NCBI RefSeq assembly: GCF_024708915.1
Contig: NZ_JANJXQ010000095.1
Coordinates: 1 to 18,477, forward strand
DNA from: Thiobacillus sp.
GTDB taxonomy: Bacteria > Pseudomonadota > Gammaproteobacteria > Burkholderiales > Thiobacillaceae
DNA length: 18,477 nucleotides
Direction of reading: 5' to 3'
Positions within the stretch are counted from its first letter, which is position 1; each line of letters starts with the position of its first letter. Of the stretch, positions 1-6,953 are shown in pieces. Position numbers and translations under genes: made by a program. Below the pieces are notes generated by a model that saw only the letters and a program-made list of their open reading frames with translations, was not told where the DNA came from and did not search any database.

Positions 1-1392
1 CGCGAAAGCATCCAGCTGCTGCAGAAGGTGTTCCAGCTGCGCACCTGCGAGGACAGCGTGTTCGCCAACCGCTCGCGGCCGTGCCTGCTGTATCAGATCA
101 AGCGCTGCACCGCACCCTGCGTCGGCCACATCGCGCCCGACCATTACGCACGCGACGTCGCCGAGGCTGCGCAACTCCTGCATGGCGAAGCCACCCGGCT
201 GACCGGACAGATCACCGAACAGATGAACGCCGCCGCCGCGGCGCTCGATTTCGAGACCGCCGCGCTGCTGCGCGACCGCCTGCGCATGCTGGCGACGGTG
301 CGGGAAAAACAGTTCGTCGACAGCACCGGCGGCGAAGCCGACGCCGATGTGATCGCGGCAGCCGAGGCTGGCGGCGTGATCGCGGTCAACCTGACCATGG
401 TCCGCGGCGGACGCCATCTCGGCGATCGCAGCTTTTTTCCTCAGCACGGCGAAGGCGCGACGCCCGCCGAAGCGCTGGAGGCCTTCGTCGCCCAGCATTA
501 CCTCGACCACCCCATTCCGCCGCGCATCCTGGTCAACGAAGCGATCGAGGCCGATGCGCTGGAAGCGCTACTGACCGAGCAGTCCGGCAAGAAAGTCAGC
601 CTGCAGCACCGCGTCACCGGCGAACGCAAGGTCTGGCTCGCCATGGCGCAGGCCAACGCGCGGCTGTCGGCAGAACGCCGCAGCGCCGAGCGCGCCAACC
701 AGTCGCAGCGGCTTGCCGCGCTGCGCGACACGCTCGACCTGCCGGCGCTCAAGCGCATCGAATGCTTCGACATCTCGCACACCATGGGCGAAGCGACCAT
801 CGCGTCTTGCGTCGTCTACGAAGGCGACGACCTGAAAAAATCCGACTACCGGCGTTACAACATCGGCGGCATCGCCCCGGGCGACGACTACGCCGCGATG
901 CACGCCGCGCTGATCAAGCGCTTCCACAAAAGCATCGAGGAAAACGGCGTGCTGCCCGACCTGCTGCTGATCGACGGCGGCAAGGGACAGATCGCAATGG
1001 CGGTCGAGGCGATGACCGAACTCGGGCTGGGCGAGGTGCCGCTGCTCGGCGTGGCCAAGGGCGAGGCGCGCAAGCCCGGGCTGGAAACCCTGATCTTCGC
1101 CGACGGCCGCGAACTGAAACTGGCCAAGGATCACCCCGGTTTTCACCTGATCCAGCAGGTGCGCGACGAAGCGCACCGTTTCGCCATCACCGGCCACCGC
1201 GCCAAACGCGGCAAGGCACGCGTGCAGTCGACGCTGGAAGACATCCCCGGAATCGGCCCCAAACGCCGCAAACAGCTGCTCGAGCACTTCGGCGGCCTGC
1301 AGGGCGTACGCGACGCCGGCGTCGACGCGCTTGCCACGGTCAACGGTATCAGCCGAGAATTGGCGGAAACCATCTATAACGCCCTCCATTGA
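1..1392 (+). CDS. uvrC: UvrABC system protein C, 5'-truncated by window edge
   Basis: UvrC makes the two incisions around a DNA lesion in nucleotide excision repair, working with UvrA and UvrB in the cytoplasm. The frame is open from base 1, so the true start and most of the N-terminal GIY-YIG nuclease domain lie outside the window; 463 residues are visible of a family length near 600. Seen in order: the Cys-rich segment CLLYQIKRCTAPC (about residues 31-43), a UVR motif that binds UvrB (about 75-98), the RNase H-like endonuclease domain with the motifs FDISH (Asp257) and LLLIDGGKGQ (Asp325), and a C-terminal tandem helix-hairpin-helix region beginning at DIPGIGPKRRKQL. Both Asp residues are the expected metal ligands of the 5' nuclease. 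The stop overlaps or abuts pgsA, as in many proteobacteria, so the two are probably cotranscribed. Nothing looks broken. Confidence 0.97.
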   Translation, partial: RESIQLLQKVFQLRTCEDSVFANRSRPCLLYQIKRCTAPCVGHIAPDHYARDVAEAAQLLHGEATRLTGQITEQMNAAAAALDFETAALLRDRLRMLATVREKQFVDSTGGEADADVIAAAEAGGVIAVNLTMVRGGRHLGDRSFFPQHGEGATPAEALEAFVAQHYLDHPIPPRILVNEAIEADALEALLTEQSGKKVSLQHRVTGERKVWLAMAQANARLSAERRSAERANQSQRLAALRDTLDLPALKRIECFDISHTMGEATIASCVVYEGDDLKKSDYRRYNIGGIAPGDDYAAMHAALIKRFHKSIEENGVLPDLLLIDGGKGQIAMAVEAMTELGLGEVPLLGVAKGEARKPGLETLIFADGRELKLAKDHPGFHLIQQVRDEAHRFAITGHRAKRGKARVQSTLEDIPGIGPKRRKQLLEHFGGLQGVRDAGVDALATVNGISRELAETIYNALH

Positions 1393-1397
1393 CGCCG

Positions 1398-1967
1398 ATG
1401 CCGCTCAACCTCCCCAACCTGCTCACCTGGCTGCGCATCCTCTTCATTCCGCTGATGGCCGGCGTGTTCTATCTGCCCGACGGCTGGGTGACGCCGTACG
1501 AGGCCAATTTGTTCGCGGCAGCCTTTTTCGGCGTGGCGGCGCTGACCGACTGGCTCGACGGCTGGCTGGCCCGCAAACTCGGCCAGACTTCGGCCTTCGG
1601 CGCCTTTCTCGATCCGGTAGCGGACAAGCTGATGGTCGCCGCCGCGCTGATCGTGCTGATCGACCTCGACCGGGTGGCGCCGCTGATCGGGCTCATCATC
1701 ATCGGCCGCGAAATCACCATTTCCGCCCTGCGCGAGTGGATGGCCAAGGCCGGCAAATCGGCCAGCGTGGCCGTGTCCTTCGTCGGCAAGCTGAAAACCG
1801 CGGCGCAGATGATCGCCATCGTGCTGCTGCTGTACTTCACCCCGTTCGCTGGCCTGCCCATCGCCGCCATCGGCACGCTGCTGATCTGGGTCGCCGCGCT
1901 GCTCACCCTGGTATCGATGGCGTATTACCTGGTGATGGCGGCACGCGCCCTGCAAAAATCTCCATGA
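1398..1967 (+). CDS. pgsA: CDP-diacylglycerol--glycerol-3-phosphate 3-phosphatidyltransferase
   Basis: This inner-membrane enzyme joins CDP-diacylglycerol and glycerol-3-phosphate to give phosphatidylglycerophosphate, the committed step to phosphatidylglycerol and cardiolipin. The CDP-alcohol phosphotransferase signature is complete: D51-x2-D54-G55-x2-A58-R59-x8-G68-x3-D72-x3-D76. Several hydrophobic helices follow, as expected for the family. I chose the ATG at 1398 (protein begins MPLNLPNLLTWLRI, 189 aa), because it matches the usual N-terminus. A TTG at 1389 that overlaps the uvrC stop would add three residues and cannot be excluded; neither start has a strong ribosome binding site. Translation is probably coupled to uvrC. 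The uvrC-pgsA-tRNA order is the same as in Escherichia coli. Confidence 0.96.
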   Translation: MPLNLPNLLTWLRILFIPLMAGVFYLPDGWVTPYEANLFAAAFFGVAALTDWLDGWLARKLGQTSAFGAFLDPVADKLMVAAALIVLIDLDRVAPLIGLIIIGREITISALREWMAKAGKSASVAVSFVGKLKTAAQMIAIVLLLYFTPFAGLPIAAIGTLLIWVAALLTLVSMAYYLVMAARALQKSP

Positions 1968-1971
1968 GGTA

Positions 1972-2000
1972 TTGACAGAAAAAAACGAAATCCCCATAAT
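1972..2000 (+). promoter_or_regulatory. sigma-70 promoter of the tRNA cluster
   Basis: TTGACA at 1972-1977 and CATAAT at 1995-2000 are separated by 17 bp. The match is 6/6 and 5/6 to consensus with ideal spacing. The -10 box ends 14 bp before tRNA-Gly, so transcription would begin about 7 bp upstream of the mature tRNA. It starts 5 bp after the pgsA stop and gives the tRNA cluster its own strong start. Confidence 0.85.
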
Positions 2001-2014
2001 GCGCAGCCTTCAAC

Positions 2015-2090
2015 GCGGGAATAGCTCAGCTGGTAGAGCGCAACCTTGCCAAGGTTGAGGTCGGGAGTTCGAACCTCCTTTCCCGCTCCA
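2015..2090 (+). tRNA. tRNA-Gly(GCC)
   Basis: A 76-nt cloverleaf with encoded CCA (2088-2090). The acceptor strand gcgggaa pairs with ttcccgc. The anticodon stem caacc/ggttg encloses the loop ttgccaa with anticodon GCC at 2048-2050. The D arm (agctcagctggtagagc) and T arm (gggagttcgaacctcc) are canonical. This is the counterpart of E. coli glyW, which also follows pgsA. Confidence 0.98.
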
Positions 2091-2097
2091 GTATTCT

Positions 2098-2140
2098 GGG
2101 GAAAACAGAAGGCTAAGTCCGGATGTTTTCCCCTTTTCGT
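2098..2140 (+). other. Hairpin with U-run between tRNA-Gly and tRNA-Cys
   Basis: ggggaaaac (2098-2106) pairs perfectly with gttttcccc (2125-2133), with an 18-nt loop, and is followed by ttttcgttt. It has the form of an intrinsic terminator, but it lies inside the tRNA cluster, so it may allow partial termination or serve as a processing site for the tRNA-Gly 3' end. The large loop makes it weaker than a classical terminator. Confidence 0.5.
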
Positions 2141-2179
2141 TTAAGCGGTTTACCGCCCATCCCGGCGGTATTCAACTTG

Positions 2180-2253
2180 GGCGCGTTAGCAAAGCGGTTA
2201 TGCACCGGATTGCAAATCCGTGTAGGTCGGTTCGACTCCGGCACGCGCCTCCA
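2180..2253 (+). tRNA. tRNA-Cys(GCA)
   Basis: A 74-nt cloverleaf with encoded CCA (2251-2253). The acceptor ggcgcgt pairs with acgcgcc. The anticodon loop ttgcaaa carries GCA at 2212-2214, and the T arm contains ggttcgactcc. The first anticodon-stem pair is a C/U mismatch (2205/2221); the rest pairs. This is the counterpart of E. coli cysT, second in the Gly-Cys-Leu array. Confidence 0.97.
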
Positions 2254-2277
2254 GATTCAGCGTCAGCTGTCCGCTTC

Positions 2278-2319
2278 GCCCGGATGGTGAAATTGGGTGG
2301 CACAAGGGACTGAAATCCG
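2278..2319 (+). pseudogene. tRNA-Leu(UAA) 5'-half remnant
   Basis: It begins 24 bp after tRNA-Cys, where a tRNA-Leu(UAA) gene is expected by comparison with E. coli pgsA-glyW-cysT-leuZ. Bases 2278-2311 match the 5' exon of the intact tRNA-Leu at 2478-2511 without gaps at about 28 of 34 positions (gcccg, tggtgaaat and cacaagggact are shared). The D-loop GGTAGA is altered to GGGTGG. After the anticodon-loop CT, only gaaatcc recalls the 3' side of the anticodon stem. No variable arm, T arm, acceptor 3' strand or CCA follows. The fragment cannot make a tRNA. See the matching 3' half at 8636-8686. Confidence 0.75.
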
Positions 2320-2477
2320 TTCTGCCAAGTCCTTTCTGCCTGCGCCGCCGGGGCAGAAGGTCGATAGTGGCAACGGGTAGCGGATGTCCCAAGGCGTAGC
2401 TTCGCAGCTCGGCTTGAGGGTCAGGAGCCCAGCAGGAGCCAGCAGAGAGAAGCGCAGGCTCCAGTGCATCGTGTAAT
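2320..2477 (+). other. Unassigned sequence between tRNA-Leu remnant and intact tRNA-Leu
   Basis: No gene is evident in these 158 bp. One stem is visible: tttctgcc near 2333-2340 against ggcagaa near 2353-2359, around a GC-rich loop. The conserved group I core sequences seen in the downstream intron are absent, so this is not a second recognisable intron. It may be insertion debris from the event that broke the upstream tRNA-Leu copy. Confidence 0.4.
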
Positions 2478-2788
2478 GCCCGAGTGGTGAAATCGGTAGA
2501 CACAAGGGACTTGAACAATTTGAGCCTTCGGGGGGAAACGCCCGAAGTGAAGCCCGTCAAAGTCGGCGAAAGCCCTGGGTGCCCCGGCATCCGAGCCAAC
2601 GCCGAGCCAAGCCCAGGCACGGTGCCCGGGAAGGTGTAGAGAGCAGACGGCGGGCACCTACGGCCGCAAGGCTACGGTGAAGGCGTGCTCCAGACCACGA
2701 ACGGCGCATGCGCCGGCGGTGAAAACCGAAGTGGTAAGAAAATCCCTCGCTGAAAGGCGTGCCGGTTCGATTCCGGCCTCGGGCACCA
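2478..2788 (+). tRNA. tRNA-Leu(UAA), interrupted by a group I intron
   Basis: Two exons, 2478-2512 (35 nt) and 2739-2788 (50 nt), join into an 85-nt class II tRNA with encoded CCA at 2786-2788. The acceptor gcccgag pairs with ctcgggc. The anticodon stem aggga/tccct encloses the spliced loop C-U-U-A-A-A-A, giving anticodon UAA. The variable arm is tcgctgaaaggcgt and the T arm ccggttcgattccgg. The exon junction falls between U34 and A35. It is the only intact tRNA-Leu(UAA) in the window, and its function depends on removal of the intron. Its acceptor stem differs from that of the broken copy at 2278 (gcccgga), so the two are not simple recent duplicates. Confidence 0.93.
2513..2738 (+). ncRNA. 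Self-splicing group I intron (IC3-like) in tRNA-Leu(UAA)
   Basis: A 226-nt intron. The 5' exon ends in U and the intron ends in G (2738), as group I splicing requires. The guide sequence GAG at 2522-2524 can pair with exon CUU with a G-U at the splice site, and UUU at 2519-2521 can pair with the 3' exon AAA (P10). The core shows GCCGAGCCAAGC (2601-2612) and AAGGTGTAGAGAGCAGACGG (2631-2650), characteristic of the small bacterial tRNA introns such as that of Azoarcus tRNA-Ile. P3 is GCCC (2552-2555) with GGGC (2652-2655). P2 (about 2527-2547) has a GAAA loop. P9 (2694-2698 with 2731-2735) carries a CGGT-GAAA-ACCG tetraloop hairpin at 2717-2728. There is no room for a homing endonuclease. Splicing itself is inferred, not shown. 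Confidence 0.93.
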
Positions 2789-2793
2789 ATCTG

Positions 2794-2825
2794 GAAGCCG
2801 TCCCTGCCTCTGCAGGGGCGGCTTC
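2794..2825 (+). terminator. Stem-loop after tRNA-Leu, probable terminator
   Basis: gaagccgtccctgc (2794-2807) pairs along its full length with gcaggggcggcttc (2812-2825), with one U-G pair and a CTCT loop, and starts 6 bp after the tRNA CCA end. Only a weak U tract (tgtct) follows. It probably ends the tRNA transcript or stabilises its 3' end. Confidence 0.6.
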
Positions 2826-2947
2826 TGTCTATCTGCCGTCAGGACGTGCTGCGAGCTACGCGGGTGAAGGTCGGAGAGGCTTCTGCTCGGGGACCCTTGC
2901 TGGGCAGAACGAGGCCGACTCGCGCCAACCTCGCCCCGGCCGCTGCC

Positions 2948-4183
2948 TTACGGGCTACCCACGGCGACGGCCACTTTCGCCGGACGGGTCAGCGCCAGCG
3001 CCGCCACCGCCAGCACCAGCGGCACAAACGATACCCACAGCACCGTGTTCCAGTCGTAGGCCGCCAGCAGACTGCCGGAAGCAAAGGAACCCACCGCCAT
3101 CGTGCCGAAGACAATGAAGTCGTTGAGCGATTGCACGCGGGTCTTCTCCTCCGGGCGGTGGCATTCCAGCACCAGGGCGGACGCACCGATGAAGCCGAAG
3201 TTCCAGCCGACACCGAGCAGGATCAGGGTCAGCCAGAAGTGGGCAATATCGGCCCCCGTCAGACCCACGGCAACGGACAGGCCGGTGAGCAGCAGGCCCG
3301 CCGTCACGACACGGCCAGCGCCGAAGCGCGTGATCAAGTGGCCGGTGAAGAAGCTGGGCGCGTACATGGCGATGACGTGCCATTGCACGCCCAGGTTGGA
3401 GCTTTCCTGGGAGTGCCCGCACATCTGCATCGCCAGGGGTGCAGCGGTCATCAGGAAGTTCATCAGCATGTATGACACCGCGCCGCAGATCACGGCAGTG
3501 ATGAACAGCGGCTGGCGTGCGATGACACCCAACGGACGACCGCCCGCGACTTCCGCCGCGCTGGGCATCGGCAGATGCACGCCGAGCAACACCAGTGCCG
3601 ACAGGGCCGCGACGACCGCCTGCGCGACGAAGGTAGCGGCGAACATGTGCGCCGGCCACAGGTACATGGTGTGGGTGACCAGCTGCGGCCCCACGACGCC
3701 CGCCACCACGCCGCCCCCCATCACGAAGGACAAGGCGCGGGCGCGCCTGGAGGGGTCGACTCCATCGGCCGCCGCGAAGCGGAACGACAGCACCACGGCG
3801 GCATAGGCGCCGCCAAAGAAGGTCGCCAGGCAGAACAACCAGAACGAGCCGAGCACCACCGCGACGGCCGCCAGCAGACCGGCCAGCACGCCGCAGCCGG
3901 TACCGGCCAGGAAGGCCGCGCGGCGACCGTAGCGCCGGGCGATGGCGCCGGCCGGCAGGATGCACGCCGCCATGCCGACGACGAAGATCGAGACCGGCAG
4001 CGTGGCCAGCGTCTTGTTCGGCGCCAGCATGTGACCAATGATCGCACCCGTGGCATAGACCACCACCGAGTTCGCACCGGCCAGCGCCTGCGCCAGGGTG
4101 AGGCGGACGATGTTGCCGCGCTGGTCGCGCTCCGACAGGGTGGGCAATGTGTCGTTCAATGATGCCGTTTCAGGGTTTGACAC
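2948..4183 (-). CDS. MFS family permease, substrate unknown
   Basis: A 411-aa integral membrane transporter with about 12 hydrophobic segments in two halves separated by a more polar loop near the middle. The major facilitator signature between helices 2 and 3 is seen as GAIARRYGRRAAF (about residues 79-91). The GTG start at 4183 is supported by AAAGG at 4190-4194 with 6-bp spacing; no closer ATG exists. It is the last gene of the minus-strand set ABM-like protein, amine oxidase, alcohol dehydrogenase, permease, with a 49-bp gap to the dehydrogenase, so it may import the substrate or export the product of those enzymes. The sequence alone does not identify the substrate. No strong terminator is visible after its stop; the tRNA-Leu transcript converges on it. 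Confidence 0.88.
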   Translation of the reverse strand: MSNPETASLNDTLPTLSERDQRGNIVRLTLAQALAGANSVVVYATGAIIGHMLAPNKTLATLPVSIFVVGMAACILPAGAIARRYGRRAAFLAGTGCGVLAGLLAAVAVVLGSFWLFCLATFFGGAYAAVVLSFRFAAADGVDPSRRARALSFVMGGGVVAGVVGPQLVTHTMYLWPAHMFAATFVAQAVVAALSALVLLGVHLPMPSAAEVAGGRPLGVIARQPLFITAVICGAVSYMLMNFLMTAAPLAMQMCGHSQESSNLGVQWHVIAMYAPSFFTGHLITRFGAGRVVTAGLLLTGLSVAVGLTGADIAHFWLTLILLGVGWNFGFIGASALVLECHRPEEKTRVQSLNDFIVFGTMAVGSFASGSLLAAYDWNTVLWVSFVPLVLAVAALALTRPAKVAVAVGSP

Positions 4184-4232
4184 AAGATGCCTTTGATTCT
4201 TGGGTGATGAGGGGAGCCGCCTGCGCGGCCCG

Positions 4233-5273
4233 TCATGCCGATGCTGGGCGCCGATCGTCCATGGTCAGCACCATGCGGAATTTCACGTCGCCCGAGCGCA
4301 TCCGCTGATAGGCCTCGTTGGCGCGCTCCAGCGGCAGCGTCTCGATCAACGGCCGCACGTTGCAGAGCACGCTGAAGTTCAGCGTCTTCTCGTTCTCGTA
4401 AGGCGAGCCGGTGATCGAACCCAGCACGCTGCGCTCGCCGCCGACCAGGAAGCCGGCTGGTACCGGCAGCGGGTCCTTGCCCGCGCCGAGCAGCACCAGC
4501 CGTCCGCGCGGCGCCAGGCCATCGAGTGCGGCCGCGATCGCCGCGGCGTCACCGATCATGGTGATGATGGCCATCGCGCCGCCCAGGCGTTTGAGTGCAT
4601 CGGCGGCATCCTCCTGACGCGTGTCGATATAGACGTGAGCGCCCAGTGCCAACACATCCGCGGCGATGTCCTGCCCGCGCCCGATGGCCGCAACCTTGAA
4701 ACCCATCCGGCGCGCGTACTGCAGCGCCATGTGGCCCAGCCCGCCGATGCCGAGGATGGCGACCAGATCGCCCGCTTCAGCCCCGCACTTCTTCAGTGCG
4801 TTGAAGGTCGCCAGGCCGGCGCACAGGATGGGCGCGGCTTCCTCGGCATTCAGTTCGTCGGGAATGGACACCAGCCCCGTGCTGCGCGCGATCATGCTCT
4901 CCGCATACCCGCCGTCGCAGGACGCGCCGACGAAGGGCTGGTTACGGCAGAGTTGGAACAAGCCCTGGCGGCAGGGTTCGCACTCGTTGCAGTGGCCGCC
5001 CAGGCGGCCCACGCCGACACGCTGGCCGATCCGCCAGCGCGCCGGCACGCCCGCGCCCAGCGCGGCGATGCGGCCGACCACCTCATGGCCGGGCACGCGC
5101 GGCGGCTGCAGCGTCGGGTCGGCCCCTTCGATGTCGGCGGCATCCGCCCCGCAAACGCCGCAGGCCTCCACCGCGATCAGCACTTCGCCCACGCCGGGTT
5201 CGGGGATGGGACGCTCCACCAGTTCCAGGGCGCCGGGTGTGGCGACCTGCATGGCGCGATAGCTTGTCTTCAT
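4233..5273 (-). CDS. Zinc-dependent alcohol dehydrogenase (MDR superfamily)
   Basis: A 346-aa medium-chain dehydrogenase that should interconvert an alcohol and an aldehyde or ketone with NAD(P). The catalytic zinc ligands are visible as Cys41 (ACGVCGAD), His63-Glu64 (PGHE) and Cys151 (ILCAG). The structural zinc site has four cysteines, Cys95, Cys98, Cys101 and Cys109. The Rossmann motif GIGGLG is at 175-180. The ATG at 5273 overlaps the amine oxidase stop by 4 bp (ATGA), and a GGAG lies about 8 bp upstream; the longer open frame to 5414 is only upstream read-through. The overlap implies translational coupling, so the enzyme may act on the aldehyde or ketone released by the amine oxidase. 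That link is inference; the exact substrate is unknown. Confidence 0.93.
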   Translation of the reverse strand: MKTSYRAMQVATPGALELVERPIPEPGVGEVLIAVEACGVCGADAADIEGADPTLQPPRVPGHEVVGRIAALGAGVPARWRIGQRVGVGRLGGHCNECEPCRQGLFQLCRNQPFVGASCDGGYAESMIARSTGLVSIPDELNAEEAAPILCAGLATFNALKKCGAEAGDLVAILGIGGLGHMALQYARRMGFKVAAIGRGQDIAADVLALGAHVYIDTRQEDAADALKRLGGAMAIITMIGDAAAIAAALDGLAPRGRLVLLGAGKDPLPVPAGFLVGGERSVLGSITGSPYENEKTLNFSVLCNVRPLIETLPLERANEAYQRMRSGDVKFRMVLTMDDRRPASA

Positions 5274-6412
5274 GGACGAGGCTCCAAAGGCAAGGACAGA
5301 GTCCGCGCGGTCAACCCCTGCACCCCCAGGCGAGCCGCCTCGATGGCGCCGGCGACATAGCCCGGAAACTGTGGCGACCATTCGCTGGCGATGCCGGTCA
5401 AGCCATGTTGCCACGGGCCGGAAGCGGCTGCGGAGGCTGGCGCATGGGGATGCTGGCCGCCGTTGAGCAGGTCATCCGCCGTGGCGGTGAAGGGATCGAA
5501 CGCCCAATCCTTGATCGTGTCCGCCACCGGCGTGGCGGCCTGCGGCCCGAACAGGCGCGCGAACTGCGCCCGGCAATGCTGGCGCAACACGTCCTCAGGC
5601 ACACGCTGACGCACGGAAGCCGGCAGGCCAAAGAAACCGAACAGCGCCGCGCGTCCGCCGGGCATGGAAGCGTCGTGGATCTCGCCCAGCGGGCCGAGCA
5701 CGCTGCGGGCCTCGCCGGACAGGCCCTGTTCGCGCCAGAACGGCTGTTCATACACGGCGACGTATTTGGCGTGCGGTGCCATCCAGGTCGCTGTATCGCG
5801 CCACGCAGAGGCGAGCGCTTCCGGCAAGGGCGGAGAGAAGGTCATGCCGTGCGCGATCAGCCGCGGCGGCAACGCCAGCAACACCTGCCCGGCTTGCCAG
5901 GTCGTGGCTTGGCCGGAGGCGTCCTCGCTGTCGAGTTCAATCCACTGCTCCAGCCGGCGCAGGCGGCGCACCGCCTGGCCGGTGACGATCCGCTCAGGGG
6001 GCAGTTCGCGCTGCAAGGCGTCGATCAGCGCACCCATGCCGCCCAGCAGGCACATGGAGGTGGGCACGTTCGCATAGCCATGCGTGCGCATGGGCGCTTC
6101 GCCCGCAGTGCGTTCGACCACCATGTCCCCGGCCTCGTGCTGTGCGAACCGCTCCAGGCCCAGTTCGCGGATCAGTTGGTCCAGCTCGCGCTGGTAGTCT
6201 GGCCAGAACCAGGCCGGCCCGAGGTCGAAACGATCCAGGTTCTTGGCCGGCGAACCAGCATCGGCGGGGGCGTCGAAGGAGGCGATGCGTCCGCCGAGGA
6301 CGGTGCGCGCCTCCAGGACGACGTAATCGTGAATACCCCGACGCTGCAGCAGCCAGGCCGCGTACAGGCCGCTCAATCCCGCGCCGACGATGGCGATGCG
6401 TGGGGTTCGCAT
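5270..6412 (-). CDS. FAD-dependent amine oxidase family protein
   Basis: A 380-aa flavoprotein of the monoamine oxidase/amino-oxidase superfamily, expected to oxidise an amine to an imine that hydrolyses to an aldehyde or ketone, ammonia and H2O2. The N-terminal dinucleotide-binding motif is clear: IAIVGAGLSGLYAAWLL (G10, G12, G15), with the ribose-binding acidic residue Glu34 (VVLEAR) and the following GGR (40-42). The C-terminal flavin-contact region is recognisable in the segment GIASEWSPQFPGYVAGAIEA. No signal peptide is seen, so it is probably cytoplasmic. It is somewhat shorter than typical members (about 430-500 aa), but both FAD-binding ends are present. It lies 30 bp after the small ABM-like gene and overlaps the dehydrogenase by 4 bp. 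The substrate cannot be read from the sequence. Confidence 0.9.
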   Translation of the reverse strand: MRTPRIAIVGAGLSGLYAAWLLQRRGIHDYVVLEARTVLGGRIASFDAPADAGSPAKNLDRFDLGPAWFWPDYQRELDQLIRELGLERFAQHEAGDMVVERTAGEAPMRTHGYANVPTSMCLLGGMGALIDALQRELPPERIVTGQAVRRLRRLEQWIELDSEDASGQATTWQAGQVLLALPPRLIAHGMTFSPPLPEALASAWRDTATWMAPHAKYVAVYEQPFWREQGLSGEARSVLGPLGEIHDASMPGGRAALFGFFGLPASVRQRVPEDVLRQHCRAQFARLFGPQAATPVADTIKDWAFDPFTATADDLLNGGQHPHAPASAAASGPWQHGLTGIASEWSPQFPGYVAGAIEAARLGVQGLTARTLSLPLEPRP

Positions 6413-6442
6413 AGTCAGTTCCAGGGACCGCGCCCGTCGCGC

Positions 6443-6724
6443 TCAGGCGACCTGGTAGATGCGCACGTCGGGTGCGGCGTCGAGCAGCGGCGTGAGGCCG
6501 CCGACCACATCGGCGGTGAATAGCTGGCTTTGCAGGTAGGCCTCGGCATTTTCCCGTGTATCGAAACCGTGCAGTACCTGCACGTCCTCGGCGCGCACCA
6601 GCAATTCCTTCGATTTGGCGCCCGCGACGGTGTCGAGGAACGGCGCCTTGTACTGCTGGTAGACGCCCGCGGCGGCCGCGCGCTTGGCGTCGGCGATCTG
6701 GAGGGTGATTTGCAGATAAACCAT
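6443..6724 (-). CDS. Small dimeric alpha/beta-barrel (ABM/quinol monooxygenase-like) protein
   Basis: A 93-aa soluble protein beginning MVYLQITLQIADAKRA. The size, the opening beta-strand, and a later segment of the form VLHGFDTRENAEAYLQSQLF suggest the ferredoxin-like dimeric alpha/beta barrel of antibiotic-biosynthesis monooxygenases and relatives (YgiN type). Members act as cofactor-free oxygenases, heme degraders or stress proteins, so the family does not fix a function. The start at 6724 is strongly supported by AGGAG at 6733-6737. It is the first gene of the minus-strand set and faces the LysR gene across 229 bp. The family call rests on overall pattern rather than on a catalytic motif. 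Confidence 0.7.
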   Translation of the reverse strand: MVYLQITLQIADAKRAAAAGVYQQYKAPFLDTVAGAKSKELLVRAEDVQVLHGFDTRENAEAYLQSQLFTADVVGGLTPLLDAAPDVRIYQVA

Positions 6725-6953
6725 AGTTGATTCTCCTGTCAGGATCGGTCGGGAATGAACAGGTCATCCTGCCACGCTCGATGGCGGGCCGGAAAGTGGT
6801 GGATGGAAGCAAGAATTTCTGCTGTTGTCCGCCGCGCAAGAAGTACCTGCCGAAACCATCAGGCCGACCTGCTCATGCTGGAATTTTTCGCGCATTCTCT
6901 CGCACAGACAAATCATTTAAAGTGTCTCGCATTGAAAGAAAAACTATTTCATC
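6725..6953. promoter_or_regulatory. Divergent intergenic region between ABM-like gene and lysR
   Basis: A 229-bp region between two divergent starts, the classical location for a LysR operator that controls both directions. The part nearest the regulator (about 6880-6953) is clearly AT-richer than its surroundings and includes a small inverted repeat GAAT/ATTC (6881-6884 with 6894-6897). I did not find a convincing T-N11-A box or a clear -35/-10 pair, so the regulatory role is inferred from layout. Confidence 0.5.

Noticed and set aside
2312..2477. A possible second group I intron after the broken tRNA-Leu 5' half
   Set aside because: The conserved core sequences (GAGCCAAGC-like and GTGTAGAGA...AGACGG) are absent, and no 3' exon follows before the next tRNA start.
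2677..3475. Plus-strand open frames over the tRNA-Leu 3' exon and the permease gene
   Set aside because: They run through the tRNA and intron or lie antisense to the permease, and their translations have no family-like sequence.
5274..5414. N-terminal extension of the alcohol dehydrogenase frame
   Set aside because: It overlaps the amine oxidase 3' end, and the family N-terminus begins at MKTSYRAMQ with a good ribosome binding site.
6881..6897. GAAT/ATTC inverted repeat as a LysR operator
   Set aside because: It is short and does not fit the T-N11-A pattern, so it is mentioned only within the intergenic entry.
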